Shown: in pieces, positions 8,080-18,494 of the stretch
Numbering within the stretch: the first letter of the stretch is position 1
How the letters are laid out: each line of letters starts with the position of its first letter
DNA from: an uncultured Cohaesibacter sp.
GTDB taxonomy: Bacteria > Pseudomonadota > Alphaproteobacteria > Rhizobiales > Cohaesibacteraceae
DNA: 64,000 bases
Assembly: GCF_963677725.1 (NCBI RefSeq)
Contig: NZ_OY782507.1
Location: 744,001 to 808,000, forward strand
Direction: 5' to 3'
Notes under the pieces: model-generated
Databases searched by the model: none
What the model was told of the DNA's origin: nothing
The model's input: only the letters and a program-made list of their open reading frames with translations
Translations under genes and position numbers: made by a program

Positions 8080-9435
8080 CTATTGTCTCAGGGCATAGTC
8101 AATGGATTCTGCATGGTTGAGAACCAATTCGTCTCCGCCATGTTCTCCCATTACCATCAACCCAACCGGTGCGCCGTCAGGTTGTCCAATAGGGATGGTT
8201 GCGGCGGGGCGACCAAGAATGTTGCCAATCGCTGTATTGCGCAAAATCTTGAGGTTGGTTTCCCCATATAGTTCGTCGGAGGCAAGGATCGGTTTGATCT
8301 CAGGCGGGGCCACGGCGACAGTTGGCAGCAAGACCGCGTCATAATTGCGCGTTGCCAGATGGGTGCGCTCCTGCATGTCCTTTTGGAAATCAAGCATATC
8401 GATATAATCGGCGGCGGAAATACCTCCCGCCGCTTCAAGACGCAGGCGAACGCGCGGGTCCATGCCACTGGCATGACCGTTCAAGAAGGATCGATGGGCG
8501 TGGAAAGCCTCAGCCCCGACGATGCTGCCCAGTTTGGCGATATCCCAAAAGCGCTCAATGGCGTCGACCTTGATGCGCTCGAGCCGTGCGCCCGCTTTGG
8601 CGATGGTTTCCAGTGCGCGCACAAAACTGCCCGCGACTTCAACATCAAGATCATCAAGGGCAATCGTCTCAAGAATACCGAAGCGTTTGCCAGCCAGTGA
8701 GCGTATGTTCGCTTCCGGGACAGGCACCCCGGCCATCACGAAGTCGATGATACGGCAGCAATCGACAGAATTGGCAAGCGGCCCCACGCTATCCAGAGAC
8801 CGCGCAAGCGGGAAGACACCCTTTAAGGAATGACGCCCAAAGCTTGGCTTGAATCCATACAGACGATTAAAGGCCGCCGGGATGCGAACGGAGCCGCCCG
8901 TGTCGGAGCCGATGGCCACGACAGCCATATTTTCAGCAACCGACAAGGCAGCACCAGAAGACGAACCGCCAGGTACGCGGCCGATCTGCCGGTCCCAGAC
9001 ATTGAGTGGCGTACCAAAATGGGGATTGATCCCGAGGCCTGAATAGGCAAACTCGGTCATGTTGGTATGACCAAGGATGACAGCACCGGCGGCGCGCAGC
9101 CGGGCCACCACGTCAGCATCTGCCTTGGCGGGCTCAGCAATGCTGGCCAATTCGGCAGAGCCTGCCGAGGTTGGTTCTCCGGCGACATCCAGCAGGTCCT
9201 TGACGGAGATCGGTATACCGGCAAGCGGGCCTTGTGGAACATTCATCTTGCGCAAGGCATCAGAGGCGGCGGCTTGAGTAATGGCGGTATTCTTGAAGGT
9301 GCGAACAAAAATGCGTCCCCCCTCACCGCCTTCCTTCTCGATTTCGGTGAAGGCTGAACTGACAAGTTCGACTGAGGAAATCTTGCCCTCATCCAAAGCC
9401 TTGCGAAGCGATGCGATTGTCCAATGCGCCGTCAT
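8080..9435 (-). CDS. Amidase signature family hydrolase
   Basis: A 451-residue member of the amidase signature family (GatA/AtzF-like fold), hydrolysing an amide bond with a Ser-cisSer-Lys triad. The lysine is in ISVKDL (about K79), the glycine/serine-rich signature is at PGGSSSGAALS (about 155-165), and the nucleophile is in DTGGSVRIP (about S182). The ATG at 9435 gives the family-typical start; the frame extends ten codons upstream. No gatB or gatC is nearby, so it is not the glutamyl-tRNA amidotransferase subunit. It stands alone, and the substrate cannot be told from the sequence. Confidence 0.86.
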   Translation of the reverse strand: MTAHWTIASLRKALDEGKISSVELVSSAFTEIEKEGGEGGRIFVRTFKNTAITQAAASDALRKMNVPQGPLAGIPISVKDLLDVAGEPTSAGSAELASIAEPAKADADVVARLRAAGAVILGHTNMTEFAYSGLGINPHFGTPLNVWDRQIGRVPGGSSSGAALSVAENMAVVAIGSDTGGSVRIPAAFNRLYGFKPSFGRHSLKGVFPLARSLDSVGPLANSVDCCRIIDFVMAGVPVPEANIRSLAGKRFGILETIALDDLDVEVAGSFVRALETIAKAGARLERIKVDAIERFWDIAKLGSIVGAEAFHAHRSFLNGHASGMDPRVRLRLEAAGGISAADYIDMLDFQKDMQERTHLATRNYDAVLLPTVAVAPPEIKPILASDELYGETNLKILRNTAIGNILGRPAATIPIGQPDGAPVGLMVMGEHGGDELVLNHAESIDYALRQ

Positions 9436-9794
9436 TTGCCACTCCCGGAGCCGTTCCAAAACCAAAGTTGAAAAGGCTCAAGTCTTCGTTGTCCCGCGCA
9501 TTATGGTCCAAAAACCGCACATGCTATTTGGGAATACGCTCTTGCCCTCAGATAATGCCGTCTCTTACCGATGATCCCGTTTGCACAGATTTCAGCGACA
9601 GCCGGGGGTATCACCCTGCTCTGCCTGCGAAATTCTGTCGTGATATCAATAGAGAAGCACGCAGTCGTGATCATGTTAACGGCAAAATGAAATCTTGTCG
9701 CCTGTGCACGAAGGTGCGCACGCTTTCACAATGCAATTGTGGAGAAAGTGGCGCGGCGCGCGCTCGATTTCAGCGCGCACCAGCTCGTCGATGT
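9436..9794. other. 359-base intergenic region between the amidase and trpE(G)
   Basis: No gene is seen. Two hairpins are present. One pairs CTTTC (9723-9727) with GAAAG (9744-9748) around CACAAT/ATTGTG. The other pairs GCGCGCT (9758-9764) with AGCGCGC (9772-9778), shortly after the trpE(G) stop codon. Neither has a clear T-tract, so they are at best weak terminators for trpE(G). Confidence 0.4.
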
Positions 9795-11993
9795 CTATTT
9801 CTTCGCTTTGACGCGCTTGATGACATTCTCAATCATCTGCATGCCTGCATTTCCACCCAGGGTCATGATCGATTCGGGGTGGAACTGAACCGCAGAAATC
9901 GGTTCCCTGTGATGTTCGATTGCCATGATGACGCCGTCTTCGGTGTCTGCCGTGATGTTGAACTCTTTTGGCAAGGTGACAGGATCGGCAAACAGGGAAT
10001 GATAGCGCCCCACGACCACCTGCTTCGGCAAACCTTTGAACAGAGATCCATCTTGCAGGCGAATGCGAGACGGTTTGCCATGCATTGGCACATGCAACTG
10101 ACGCAGCGAGCCGCCAAAGGCTTCGGTAATGGCCTGAAGACCAAGACAAACACCAAAGATTGGCAGATTGCGAGCACGGGCCTTGGAGATTGTGGCCTTG
10201 GTGTCAAAATGCTGCGGCGAGCCAGGCCCCGGAGACATGACCACCAGATCCGGCATGACCTTGTCGAAGGCTTCTTCGGCGACTGGTGTACGCACGGTCA
10301 CCACTTCAGCGCCGGTCTGGCGGAAATAGTTAGCCAGCGTGTGAACGAAGCTGTCCTGATGGTCGACCAGAAGGATCTTGACGCCGACACCAACCTGTTT
10401 GTGGACTTTGCCTTGCACCAGTTTTTCCGGATTGGCAGCATCGCGAATGGCTGCACGCATGGCAGAGGCCTTCAATTCGGTTTCGGCTTCTTCCGCGTCC
10501 GGATCGGAATCATAGAGCAAGGTTGCACCTGCGCGCACCTCGGCGACCCCATCCTTGATCCGGATGGTGCGCAGGGTCAGGCCGGTATTCATGTTGCCGT
10601 CAAATCCGATCATGCCGATCGCGCCGCCATACCAAGCGCGCGGGGATTTTTCGTGCCTCTCGATGAAATCCATCGCCCAGAGCTTTGGCGCGCCGGTAAC
10701 GGTGACGGCCCATGCGTGGGACAGGAATGCATCCATCGCGTCGAGGCCTTCGCGCAGACGGCCTTCGATATGATCAACGGTGTGAATGAGGCGGGAATAG
10801 AGTTCGATCTGGCGGCGGCCCTTCACCCGGACAGAGCCCGGCACGCAGACACGGCTCTTGTCGTTGCGGTCCACGTCAGAGCACATGGTCAGCTCGCTCT
10901 CATCCTTTTTGGAATTGAGCAGTTTGAGGATTTGTTCGCTATCCTCGATCGCGTCGCTGCCGCGCTGGATGGTTCCGGAAATCGGACAGGTCTCGACCAG
11001 ATTGCCATCGCTGACCTTGACGAACATTTCCGGGCTGGCTCCGACCAGATATTCCTGAGCGCCCAAATTGATCATAAAGCCATAGGGTGACGGGTTGATC
11101 AGTTGCAGGCGGCGGGAAATGGCTGATGGCTTGCATTTGACCGGCTCGTAGAAGGTTTGACCCGGCACGCATTCAAACAGGTCACCACGCTTGAAATAGT
11201 CTACAGCCTTGCGCGCCACGTCGGCATATTCGCCCTTCTTGTGGTCCCCTTCGGGCGGGTTGCGGTCGGTCTGCTGGAAGGGATCCTTGCGTTCGGGTCG
11301 ATCCATGCCTTCGGTCGTGTTGCCCTCAAAGGCAAAGTCGTACCGGTAGCGGGTTGCCTCTTCGGCATAGAGATCAACGACAATCACTTCATCAGGCAGA
11401 TAAAGCACCATGTCTCGCTGATCTTCCGGGCGCTGGAGCTGCATTTCGATGGAATCGAACTGGAAGGCCAGATCGTAACCAAAGGCTCCATAAAGACCGA
11501 GAATGCTGTCCTGACCGGACTTGAACAGGCCGACAATTTCACGCACCACTGAGAACACGGTGGGTACACGGCTGCGCTCTTCCTCGGTGAAGATGCCTTC
11601 GGGTTCTTTTACTTCCAGAGAAATCAGCGTGTCGTCAGCCTCATAATTCTTGAGGATGAACAGGTCTTTGATTGTCTTGTGAATGGCAGGCATCAACACG
11701 ACGCCGCGATCGTTCAGCGCTTCGATGGTCATGGTGCGACCACGCGCCGTGATCACCAGAGGCGGGTTGACGAAACCGAATTCACTTCTGGTATACCGAC
11801 CCGGATATTCATAGTTGGAAACCAGTACCACGCCACGCTGCTCATCAAGCTTGGACAGGCAGTCCGACAAGGCGGTTTGGAAATTATCCTTGCCGGTGGA
11901 GCGGAGCACTTCGATGCCGCCTTCGGTAATATAATCTCCGTCTGGAATGAACTCGATCTCTGCTGAGTCTGAACTAAGCTGCGAATTTGTCAT
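9795..11993 (-). CDS. trpE(G): Fused anthranilate synthase TrpE(G)
   Basis: First committed enzyme of tryptophan synthesis: chorismate plus glutamine to anthranilate. The 732-residue protein fuses the TrpE synthase (about 1-515) to the TrpG glutamine amidotransferase (about 535-732). The chorismate-binding part shows [10 protein letters not shown] and [11 protein letters not shown]. The glutaminase part shows the nucleophile cysteine in FGVCLGLQ and the His/Glu pair in FHPESIM. This one-chain form is known from rhizobia. The ATG at 11993 starts MTNSQL; the frame extends to 12164 through the attenuator and is not coding there. Expression is controlled by the trpL leader and attenuator upstream. 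Confidence 0.95.
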   Translation of the reverse strand: MTNSQLSSDSAEIEFIPDGDYITEGGIEVLRSTGKDNFQTALSDCLSKLDEQRGVVLVSNYEYPGRYTRSEFGFVNPPLVITARGRTMTIEALNDRGVVLMPAIHKTIKDLFILKNYEADDTLISLEVKEPEGIFTEEERSRVPTVFSVVREIVGLFKSGQDSILGLYGAFGYDLAFQFDSIEMQLQRPEDQRDMVLYLPDEVIVVDLYAEEATRYRYDFAFEGNTTEGMDRPERKDPFQQTDRNPPEGDHKKGEYADVARKAVDYFKRGDLFECVPGQTFYEPVKCKPSAISRRLQLINPSPYGFMINLGAQEYLVGASPEMFVKVSDGNLVETCPISGTIQRGSDAIEDSEQILKLLNSKKDESELTMCSDVDRNDKSRVCVPGSVRVKGRRQIELYSRLIHTVDHIEGRLREGLDAMDAFLSHAWAVTVTGAPKLWAMDFIERHEKSPRAWYGGAIGMIGFDGNMNTGLTLRTIRIKDGVAEVRAGATLLYDSDPDAEEAETELKASAMRAAIRDAANPEKLVQGKVHKQVGVGVKILLVDHQDSFVHTLANYFRQTGAEVVTVRTPVAEEAFDKVMPDLVVMSPGPGSPQHFDTKATISKARARNLPIFGVCLGLQAITEAFGGSLRQLHVPMHGKPSRIRLQDGSLFKGLPKQVVVGRYHSLFADPVTLPKEFNITADTEDGVIMAIEHHREPISAVQFHPESIMTLGGNAGMQMIENVIKRVKAKK

Positions 11994-12115
11994 TTTACCC
12001 TCACTGGTCCGGATCTGGCACCGCTGTAAGCGTGGTGATTGCCAATCCAAGTCTTGGTTGTTTGTCTCAGCCGCTTCTCTTCGGCGACTTTGTGAGCAGG
12101 ACCTGCCAGACATAC

Positions 12116-12140
12116 AAAAGCCGCCGGAAATCCGACGGCC
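12116..12140 (-). terminator. trp attenuator (intrinsic terminator) before trpE(G)
   Basis: Read on the minus strand: GCCGTCGG, loop ATTT, CCGGCGGC, then TTTTG. It lies about 50 bases after the trpL stop codon and 120 bases before trpE(G). The upstream segment CGGCGGC (minus strand, about 12182-12188) can pair with GCCGTCG as an antiterminator. AGGAT, next to the Trp codons, can pair with ATCCT further down as the protector stem. This is the classical ribosome-mediated attenuation layout. Confidence 0.88.
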
Positions 12141-12188
12141 ATATCCCATTTTCAATTCATGCAAGCAAAAGGGTAGGATCAGCCGCCG

Positions 12189-12239
12189 TTAATGCGTCTG
12201 CCACCACCAATCCTGATTGTTTGCAATAAAATCTGTCAT
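12189..12239 (-). CDS. trpL: Tryptophan leader peptide TrpL
   Basis: A 16-residue leader peptide, MTDFIANNQDWWWQTH, with three consecutive tryptophan codons. When charged tRNA-Trp is scarce the ribosome stalls on these codons, the antiterminator forms and trpE(G) is transcribed. The rhizobial leader of Sinorhizobium meliloti has the same WWW core, and its attenuated transcript acts as a trans-acting small RNA. Whether that also holds here is unknown. The reading frame starts within a few bases of the predicted transcription start, so the mRNA is probably leaderless. Confidence 0.92.
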   Translation of the reverse strand: MTDFIANNQDWWWQTH

Positions 12240-12245
12240 AGGTCT

Positions 12246-12274
12246 GATTTAACCCATTTCTTTCAGCTCGGCAA
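12246..12274 (-). promoter_or_regulatory. trpL promoter
   Basis: The -35 box TTGCCG (12274-12269), a 17-base spacer and the -10 box TAAATC (12251-12246) lie so that the first base of the trpL ATG (12239) is seven bases beyond the -10 box. Transcription should therefore start at or next to the ATG. Upstream, a perfect inverted repeat CGCCGCA-CC-TGCGGCG (12285-12300) and CTATAA-GCTG-TTATAG (12311-12326) could bind regulators. Confidence 0.7.
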
Positions 12275-12391
12275 GCCTCATTGACGCCGCACCTGCGGCG
12301 ATTTCGTCTTCTATAAGCTGTTATAGGTTCTTATGCGTTTTTATGCGTTCTTTCGCCCAGTCCCCTTATATGATGGCGAACCAAACGCAAG

Positions 12392-12414
12392 AACGGGACC
12401 ATTAAGGTCCCGTT
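12392..12414 (-). terminator. Probable terminator hairpin of the first chemoreceptor gene
   Basis: A nine-base perfect stem, AACGGGACC / GGTCCCGTT, lies 23 bases after the stop codon of the chemoreceptor gene. The T-tract is poor on the minus strand, so its strength is doubtful. Confidence 0.5.
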
Positions 12415-12436
12415 GATGTCAATTTTGACTGTCAGA

Positions 12437-14581
12437 TCAGGCGGCCGAGACTCCTTTGAGGAAGTGATCGACTTCCGCACGCAAACGCTCGGTCTGTTCG
12501 GCTACATCGCGAGATTTTTGCTCGACTTCTTCAACCGCATTGTTGGTTTCAGCGGCAGCCGCAGACAGATCATCCATGTTGCCAGCCACTTCGAGGGTGC
12601 CACTTGCCGCACGCGCCACATTCTGGCTGATTTGATGGGTGGCACTGCCCTGCTCCTCGACAGCCAGAGCAATGGTCTTGGTGAAGTCGTTGACCTTTTC
12701 CATTCTTTCCGCGATGCCATGAATGGCATGAACGGCCTGATCGGTAGAGCCCTGAATGCCTTGAATCTGACTTGCAATCTCTTCGGTCGCCTTGGAGGTC
12801 TGGTTGGCAAGCCCCTTCACTTCAGCGGCAACCACAGCAAAGCCCTTGCCATGCTCGCCTGCGCGCGCGGCCTCGATGGTTGCGTTCAGGGCCAATAGGT
12901 TGGTCTGTTCTGCAATAGCCTGAATAAGGGCGATGACGTCACCAATCTTCTGGGCGGAATTGGACAGGCCGGAGATGGTCTGCGTGGTATCGCGGGTCGC
13001 ACAGGTCGCCAAGTCGACAACCTGCGTCGTCTCATTGACCTGCCGCTTGATCTCTTCAATCGACGCGGCCAGTTCTTCAGCAGCAGAGGCAACCGTCTGA
13101 ACGTTGCCCGACGCAATCTGCGATGCGGAGGCTGAGCCGGACGCCTTGTTCAAGGTCTGATCGGCCATGTTTGAAAGCAGATTTGCCGTTTGTTTCATCG
13201 AGGCCATGTTGCTGGACACATTGCTCAACAATTCCGTTGAGGCATTGCGGAAACCGTCGATCATGATTTCAACTGCCTGCTGGCGCTTCTCGCGTTGTGT
13301 CTGATCCTGCCTGCTGGCTTCTTCCAGGCGCCGACGCTCAAGGGCATTGTCACGCAACACTTCAATCGAGCGGGTCAATTCACCCACTTCGTCTTCCCGT
13401 TCGCTATCAGGTAGCTCAACATCATAGTTTTCACGCGCAATTTCCGTCACGCTCTGACTGAGCTTGTGCAAAGGTGCCATTGAGGCACGGGCAAAGAAGG
13501 CGCTGAGGCCACCCATAACCACCAGCGAAAGAACGCCCAGCAGCAGCAAACTGTTGGTCAGACTGTTGGACGCGGTCAGAAATTCATCATAGGTCTGGCG
13601 AGCAACAACGACCCATTTCAGGCCAAAGGCCTCGAATGGCGCTGCATTGGCACGGAATTTTGACTTGTCCACCACAAGGTCCGCAGTTGACGACCCCGCG
13701 CTCAGTGCGACAGCGGCCATTTCTTTTTCCTGACCCTTTATCTCGATCAGCTTTCTATTTTCAAAGTCCAGGATATGGCCATCTGCGGTGACCAAATCGA
13801 CGGTGCCGGTCTGACCCAGTCCCGTGCGGTCATTCACGAGTTGCGCCAACTTGTCGATATTGACCTCGAATGCAGCCGCTGCAATGACTTTGTCATTCTT
13901 GTAGACTGGCGCCACCATGAACGCATCCAGATGCCCTTCCATTTCAATGAAACCAGTGAAAGCCTGTCCGGCGAAAGGTTCTTTTGACTTGTCAGCTGCC
14001 ATCTGAACGATTGGTGCGACGACCTCTCTTAAACGATCACCGAACACGGCTTTGTCAGACAATGACTTGGTGAAAGCGCCGCCCTTTCGATAGGTATAAA
14101 AGATGTCCCCATTTTTGCTGAACAGGATAATGTCTTTGAAGACATCATTCTTGAGCAATTCACCGACGCGGACATGGTGCTTTTCATGGGCCTTGGTGTA
14201 GTAAACATTGCTCGCATCAGCAGCTGCCAGCTTGTAACGCTCCCCTTCCGAGTTGGGATTTTTTGCAACATAGAGATCATGCAGCGTATCAGCGGCTTTA
14301 TCCTTGAGGATCTTCCAGCCAGCATACATTTCGGAGCTGGTGTCAATCATCACCATGTTGCCCGTCATCGCGAGCATCTTTTCATGCAACTGCTCGGTAT
14401 AAAGCTCCAGCACTTTGGTTTTGCTCTTCGCCACATTGAGGAGAGCCTGATCCGCCTGTTGCACGGATGCGTTGCTTCCCATCCACGCTGCGACAGAAAC
14501 GAAAATTGCGGCCATCACAACAATGGATCCGACCATGATGGTTGGAATTTTGGTGACCAGACGTTTTGGAAGGATCGACAT
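12437..14581 (-). CDS. Methyl-accepting chemotaxis protein (copy 1)
   Basis: Transmembrane chemoreceptor of 714 residues. It has an N-terminal membrane helix (about 11-34) and a periplasmic double-Cache-type sensor (about 35-335). A second helix (about 342-368) and HAMP follow, then the signalling domain with the hairpin tip ([24 protein letters not shown] region). The ATG at 14581 is preferred to an upstream TTG because the neighbouring paralogue starts with the same MSxLPKRL sequence. There is no C-terminal pentapeptide tether for CheR. It is a close paralogue of the next gene; the two probably arose by tandem duplication and then diverged in the sensor half. The ligand is unknown. Confidence 0.92.
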   Translation of the reverse strand: MSILPKRLVTKIPTIMVGSIVVMAAIFVSVAAWMGSNASVQQADQALLNVAKSKTKVLELYTEQLHEKMLAMTGNMVMIDTSSEMYAGWKILKDKAADTLHDLYVAKNPNSEGERYKLAAADASNVYYTKAHEKHHVRVGELLKNDVFKDIILFSKNGDIFYTYRKGGAFTKSLSDKAVFGDRLREVVAPIVQMAADKSKEPFAGQAFTGFIEMEGHLDAFMVAPVYKNDKVIAAAAFEVNIDKLAQLVNDRTGLGQTGTVDLVTADGHILDFENRKLIEIKGQEKEMAAVALSAGSSTADLVVDKSKFRANAAPFEAFGLKWVVVARQTYDEFLTASNSLTNSLLLLGVLSLVVMGGLSAFFARASMAPLHKLSQSVTEIARENYDVELPDSEREDEVGELTRSIEVLRDNALERRRLEEASRQDQTQREKRQQAVEIMIDGFRNASTELLSNVSSNMASMKQTANLLSNMADQTLNKASGSASASQIASGNVQTVASAAEELAASIEEIKRQVNETTQVVDLATCATRDTTQTISGLSNSAQKIGDVIALIQAIAEQTNLLALNATIEAARAGEHGKGFAVVAAEVKGLANQTSKATEEIASQIQGIQGSTDQAVHAIHGIAERMEKVNDFTKTIALAVEEQGSATHQISQNVARAASGTLEVAGNMDDLSAAAAETNNAVEEVEQKSRDVAEQTERLRAEVDHFLKGVSAA

Positions 14582-14787
14582 GATTTTTCGCTTTTTTTTC
14601 AAGATAACTTTTGCTCAGTCTTGTTGACCAAAATTATGATTTCGTAAAAAATCAGAGTTACTTGAATATTTCAGAATTCACTTGGGAAACCTAAGTCATC
14701 CTACTTATATAAACTTACTATATCTGCTCATTATTTTGAAAAATTCTGACCATTATTTACTCATCCGCCTATTTGTCAGACACAAAA

Positions 14788-14820
14788 CAAAAAAGGCGAG
14801 ACCGGAACGGCCTCGCCTCT
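14788..14820 (-). terminator. Intrinsic terminator of the second chemoreceptor gene
   Basis: On the minus strand GGCGAG pairs with CTCGCC, with an inner GCCG/CGGT pairing, followed by TTTTTTG. It lies 34 bases after the stop codon at 14855. Confidence 0.85.
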
Positions 14821-14854
14821 GTTGATAAATAGTTTTGTACTTTCGAAAGTTTAC

Positions 14855-16996
14855 TTAAGCCGCAGACACGCCATTCAGGAAGCGGTCCACTTCTTCGCGC
14901 AAGCGACTGGTCTGCTTCGCCACGTCTTGGGAATTTTGTTCCACCTGATCCACAGACTGGGTGGTTTCCGCGGCAGCTTGCGATAGCTGAGACATATTGC
15001 CGGCCACAGACAGAGTGCCGCTGGCAGCCTTTGCCACATTCTGGCTGATCTCGAAGGTGGCACTTCCCTGCTCTTCGACAGCCAGTGAAATCGTGCGCGT
15101 ATATTCGTTCACGGTTTCCATGGTGTTGGCGATACCCTGAATGGCATGCACGGCTTCCTGAGTGGCATTCTGAATGCCCTGAATCTGGGTTGAAATTTCC
15201 TCGGTCGCCTTGGAGGTCTGGTTCGCAAGTTCTTTCACTTCCGATGCCACCACAGCAAAGCCTTTGCCATGTTCACCGGCTCGCGCCGCTTCAATGGTCG
15301 CATTCAGAGCAAGCAAGTTGGTCTGTTCGGCAATTGCCTGAATCATCGCAATGACTTCGCCAATTTTCTGGGCCGAGTGAGACAGTCCGGAAACCGTCTC
15401 TGTTGTGACACGCGTTGCTTGCGTCGCCTGATTGACCACCGACGTGGTTTCAGTGACCTGACGCTTGATCTCCTCGATGGAGGCTGCCAATTCCTCGGCA
15501 GCGGATGCAACAGTTTGCACGTTGCTGGAGGCAACTTCCGATTCAGAAGCTGAGACATTGGCCTTGTCGGCTGTCTGATCTGCCATCTCCGAGAGGATTT
15601 GGGCCGTTGCCTTCATGACATCCATATTGGTGGAGACATTATTGAGCAGCTCGCTCGAGGACGTTCTGAATCCTTCAATCATGGATTCGATAACCTGCTG
15701 ACGCTTGGCCCGTGCGGACTGCTGATTTCTGTTTTCTTCTTCCAGACGTTTGCGCTCCAGTGCATTGTTCCGCAAAACTTCCACGGAACGACTCAATTCG
15801 CCGACTTCATCGGGGCGAGAGCTATCTGGCAGATCGACGGAGTAATTCTCGTTTGCGATCTCGGTCACACCCTGATTGAGCTTTTGCAGTGGCGCAAGGG
15901 AATGCCGGACGAAATAGGCGCAGAAACCGCCAATCATCACCAACAGCACACCGCCAACAATCAGCAGGCTCTGGGTCAATTTACGGGACGGGGCAAGCAA
16001 TTCGTCATAGGACTGCTCTGCGATCATGGCCCAATTGGTGCCAAGCACAGTCATCGGGACAGCAACAGCGCGGGTGCGTTCGCCGTTCATTTCGGCATCG
16101 CCAGTGGCCATGGAGCCACTGACAGCACTCAAGGCAATCTTATTGAGCGAATCCGACACATCGCCAACTGTCTGGTTGGCGAAATCAACCTGCTGCAAAT
16201 CAGCAGACACCAACATCATCCGACCGGTCTGTCCCAAACCTGAAGAATCAGAGATCACTTTTGCCAGATTTTTGGTCTCGATCTCAAAGACGACAGCAGC
16301 AAGGATCCGATCCCACTTGATGATCGGAGCCACCATATATGCAGTCACTTTGCCGTCCACGGAGATGAACCCGGTAAAGCCATTGCCGTTGTATTTTTCC
16401 TCGGAGCCTTCTGCCGCCAATTTGATGATCGGGTCCAGCTGGGCTTTCAATTCGGGATTGACCGCACCTTTATCATTGATATTGCGCGCGAACTCTTTGC
16501 CCTTGCGGTAGGAATAATAGATATTGCCTTCCTTGCCAACGAACAGCACATCGCGGAAGACCCCATCTTTCAGCATCTCGCCGATGCTTGTCTGATGCTT
16601 GCCGTGAGCTTTGGCATAATATCCCTCTTGCGTCACATCAGTGAGCTTGAATTTTTCACCTGGCGCATGGGGATTGTCGGACACAAAGATCTGTTGAAGT
16701 GTCTCGGATGCATCATCTTTAAGCACCCGCCAACCGCCATACAAATCACTTGCGGCGTCGGCGGTGGTGTTGTGGCTTGCGACTGCAGTCATCTTGCTGC
16801 GCAACTGGTCCAGATAAAGCGAGACCGTGCTGGTACGGCCCTTCGCTGCGTTGATCAAGGCGGTTTCGGTCAAACTGACCGAAGTGTTGCCGCCGATCCA
16901 AGCCGCAATCGAAACCAAAGCTGCGACGAGCAAGGTTACAGACGCTATTACAATGACTGGAATTTTGGTTGATAGTCTTTTGGGAAGGAGTGACAT
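14855..16996 (-). CDS. Methyl-accepting chemotaxis protein (copy 2)
   Basis: A 713-residue chemoreceptor of the same design as its neighbour: membrane helix (about 11-34), periplasmic Cache-type sensor, second helix near 342-366, HAMP and a long cytoplasmic coiled coil with the conserved signalling tip. The cytoplasmic halves of the two copies are nearly identical in sequence, while the sensor halves differ much more, as expected for receptors of related but different ligands. A GGAGG ribosome-binding site precedes the ATG. Each gene has its own terminator, so they are separate transcription units. No che or flagellar genes are in the window. Confidence 0.92.
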   Translation of the reverse strand: MSLLPKRLSTKIPVIVIASVTLLVAALVSIAAWIGGNTSVSLTETALINAAKGRTSTVSLYLDQLRSKMTAVASHNTTADAASDLYGGWRVLKDDASETLQQIFVSDNPHAPGEKFKLTDVTQEGYYAKAHGKHQTSIGEMLKDGVFRDVLFVGKEGNIYYSYRKGKEFARNINDKGAVNPELKAQLDPIIKLAAEGSEEKYNGNGFTGFISVDGKVTAYMVAPIIKWDRILAAVVFEIETKNLAKVISDSSGLGQTGRMMLVSADLQQVDFANQTVGDVSDSLNKIALSAVSGSMATGDAEMNGERTRAVAVPMTVLGTNWAMIAEQSYDELLAPSRKLTQSLLIVGGVLLVMIGGFCAYFVRHSLAPLQKLNQGVTEIANENYSVDLPDSSRPDEVGELSRSVEVLRNNALERKRLEEENRNQQSARAKRQQVIESMIEGFRTSSSELLNNVSTNMDVMKATAQILSEMADQTADKANVSASESEVASSNVQTVASAAEELAASIEEIKRQVTETTSVVNQATQATRVTTETVSGLSHSAQKIGEVIAMIQAIAEQTNLLALNATIEAARAGEHGKGFAVVASEVKELANQTSKATEEISTQIQGIQNATQEAVHAIQGIANTMETVNEYTRTISLAVEEQGSATFEISQNVAKAASGTLSVAGNMSQLSQAAAETTQSVDQVEQNSQDVAKQTSRLREEVDRFLNGVSAA

Positions 16997-17298
16997 CCCG
17001 TTTCCTCCGCTGGAATTAGCGTATTAAAGCTTCCCACAGTCTTGGGTATCAACCTTGCCTTTTTGTAAACGATTGTTTGTATCGCCGCTCAAAATCTAGC
17101 CGTGCAGCCAGATTCGCATAAAAACCTCTAATGGGTTGGTATTTCTAACTATCCTTCGGCCGTAGTTATCCACCCCGGTGCACCGCTATCGCCAAAACCG
17201 GGAGACCAAATCCGAGCAAAATGGGGTTCATTTTGCCAGCAAAGCCAATTTCCAGCGAGCGCAGAGGCAATGTGGCCCCCTTGGTATTACAAACTTAA
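16997..17298. other. Upstream region of chemoreceptor 2, no gene seen
   Basis: About 300 bases between the chemoreceptor start and the LuxR-type terminator. It should hold the leftward chemoreceptor promoter. No clear sigma factor or operator motif was recognised. Confidence 0.4.
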
Positions 17299-17330
17299 AA
17301 GAGAGGCGTGTGGGGGAACACGTCTCTCTT
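17294..17330 (-). terminator. Strong intrinsic terminator of the LuxR-type regulator gene
   Basis: A 13-base stem, AAGAGAGGCGTGT / ACACGTCTCTCTT with one G-T pair, has a six-base loop. On the minus strand the loop is C-rich (TCCCCC) and a TTTTAAG tail follows. It lies 43 bases after the stop codon at 17373. Confidence 0.85.
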
Positions 17331-17372
17331 TCCAACATCATCTCAAGTGCAACTTGGGAGGGAGTTGCTTCC

Positions 17373-18065
17373 TTACATCATGCGGTTTGCTATTGCCACG
17401 GCCTGCGTGCGGCGATAGCAGTTGAGCTTTTTAAGGATCAAAGAGATGTGATGTTTGACCGTAGCTTCGGTCAGGCCCAGCTCATAGGCAATCTGCTTGT
17501 TCAGCAGGCCATCACGCAAGTAGCGCAGAATGGTCATCTGTTTTGGCGTCAGATTGGCAAGCTTGGAATAAAGCGTGGAGCGTTCCAGTACGGCATCGGT
17601 TTCTTCGAACAAGGTGTCGTCGGCAATACCGGATTTGATACGCTTGGCAACAGCGCGCAGCTCGGAAACGGGAGCCGTTTTAAAGACAACCCAGTCAGCT
17701 CCGTTGCCCAGAGCAAAGTGTGCGAGCCCTTTATCGAACTCATTGCAGATCAAAATCAGACGTGCCCGTTTGTAAACTTTGCGAATATCGTTCAGGGCTG
17801 CGGATCCACGGCTGGAAGTTGCGTCCAGATTGAGCAGCAGCAAAGTGTCTTCGCGATCAGGGGCAGCGCTCAACATCTGGTCGAGTTCGGAGCAGTCAAG
17901 AACAGGAGTATATTCACGCTTGATACCCAGCATGCTGAGCAGGCATTCGGTGAAAACTGGATGTGGTTCAGCCAGTACAACGGTGCGGTAGTTTACAGTG
18001 CCCTGTTCGATGTGATGGCCAAGACCGCGGCGTACTTCGTTGCCTGTATCGTCGAGTAGAAGCAT
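17373..18065 (-). CDS. LuxR-family transcriptional regulator with receiver-like domain
   Basis: A 230-residue regulator. Residues about 15-135 look like a degenerate response-regulator receiver (VVLAEPHPVF start, LLLLNLDATSSRG in place of the usual phospho-acceptor loop). A LuxR/GerE helix-turn-helix occupies about 165-225 (LTPKQMTILRYLRDGLLNKQIA, then TVKHHIS). The acidic pocket is incomplete, so phosphorylation is doubtful. The ATG at 18065 has AAGGGGG before it. No histidine kinase is adjacent. It is divergent from the ScfR-type gene, but nothing in the sequence says that it regulates that gene. The target is unknown. Confidence 0.82.
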   Translation of the reverse strand: MLLLDDTGNEVRRGLGHHIEQGTVNYRTVVLAEPHPVFTECLLSMLGIKREYTPVLDCSELDQMLSAAPDREDTLLLLNLDATSSRGSAALNDIRKVYKRARLILICNEFDKGLAHFALGNGADWVVFKTAPVSELRAVAKRIKSGIADDTLFEETDAVLERSTLYSKLANLTPKQMTILRYLRDGLLNKQIAYELGLTEATVKHHISLILKKLNCYRRTQAVAIANRMM

Positions 18066-18430
18066 AGTTTTCCCCCTTCTCATAATGAGAAGCAATAGCG
18101 TTGTTCAAAACAAGTACTAGCCGAAACACCCAGGGCCATTCCCATTGGTAGAGAAACCTATTAAGTTAGCCCTTAGGTTAGGTTCGTCTTCGTGGTTCAT
18201 TCGAAGATTGTCCCGACCAGCTCCTTTTTGCCTATATGCCGGATCGACCTCTGGTTCCAATGACCTGCGTCAATTCGCGCATTATACGTATATTTTACTA
18301 CGTCGCGGTTTACGGCAAATACCGCATAGTCTTTAATCTGTGCCACATTGGCCAAAGGGCCAGTGCTTGAGTATGTTTTAACGCCGCGTCTGCAAGAAAG
18401 TCAATGAAAGGCTTGATTTTATTGAGTTAA
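18066..18430. other. Divergent intergenic region between the LuxR-type and ScfR-type genes
   Basis: The 365 bases up to the TTTGCAAA repeats contain no gene. An imperfect inverted repeat AACCTA (18155-18160) / TAGGTT (18174-18179) is visible and could be an operator. Confidence 0.4.
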
Positions 18431-18480
18431 TTTGCGAATATTTTTGCAAGTGCGTTTTGCAATTTGCAAAGTTTGCAAAA
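18431..18480. promoter_or_regulatory. TTTGCAAA repeat field in the scfR promoter
   Basis: Within 50 bases lie TTTGCG (18431), TTTGCAAG (18443-18450), TTTTGCAA (18455-18462) and two copies of TTTGCAAA (18463-18470 and 18472-18479). They end 15 bases before the start codon. The stretch AAAGTTTGCAAA matches the known operator core of RamB, the actinobacterial member of the regulator family encoded by the next gene. Autoregulation is the natural inference. Confidence 0.7.
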
Positions 18481-18494
18481 GTCTAGAGGGTAGA

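Noticed and set aside
9411-11090. 559-codon open frame opposite to trpE(G)
   Set aside because: Shadow of a strongly conserved gene; its composition reflects the codon bias of the other strand.
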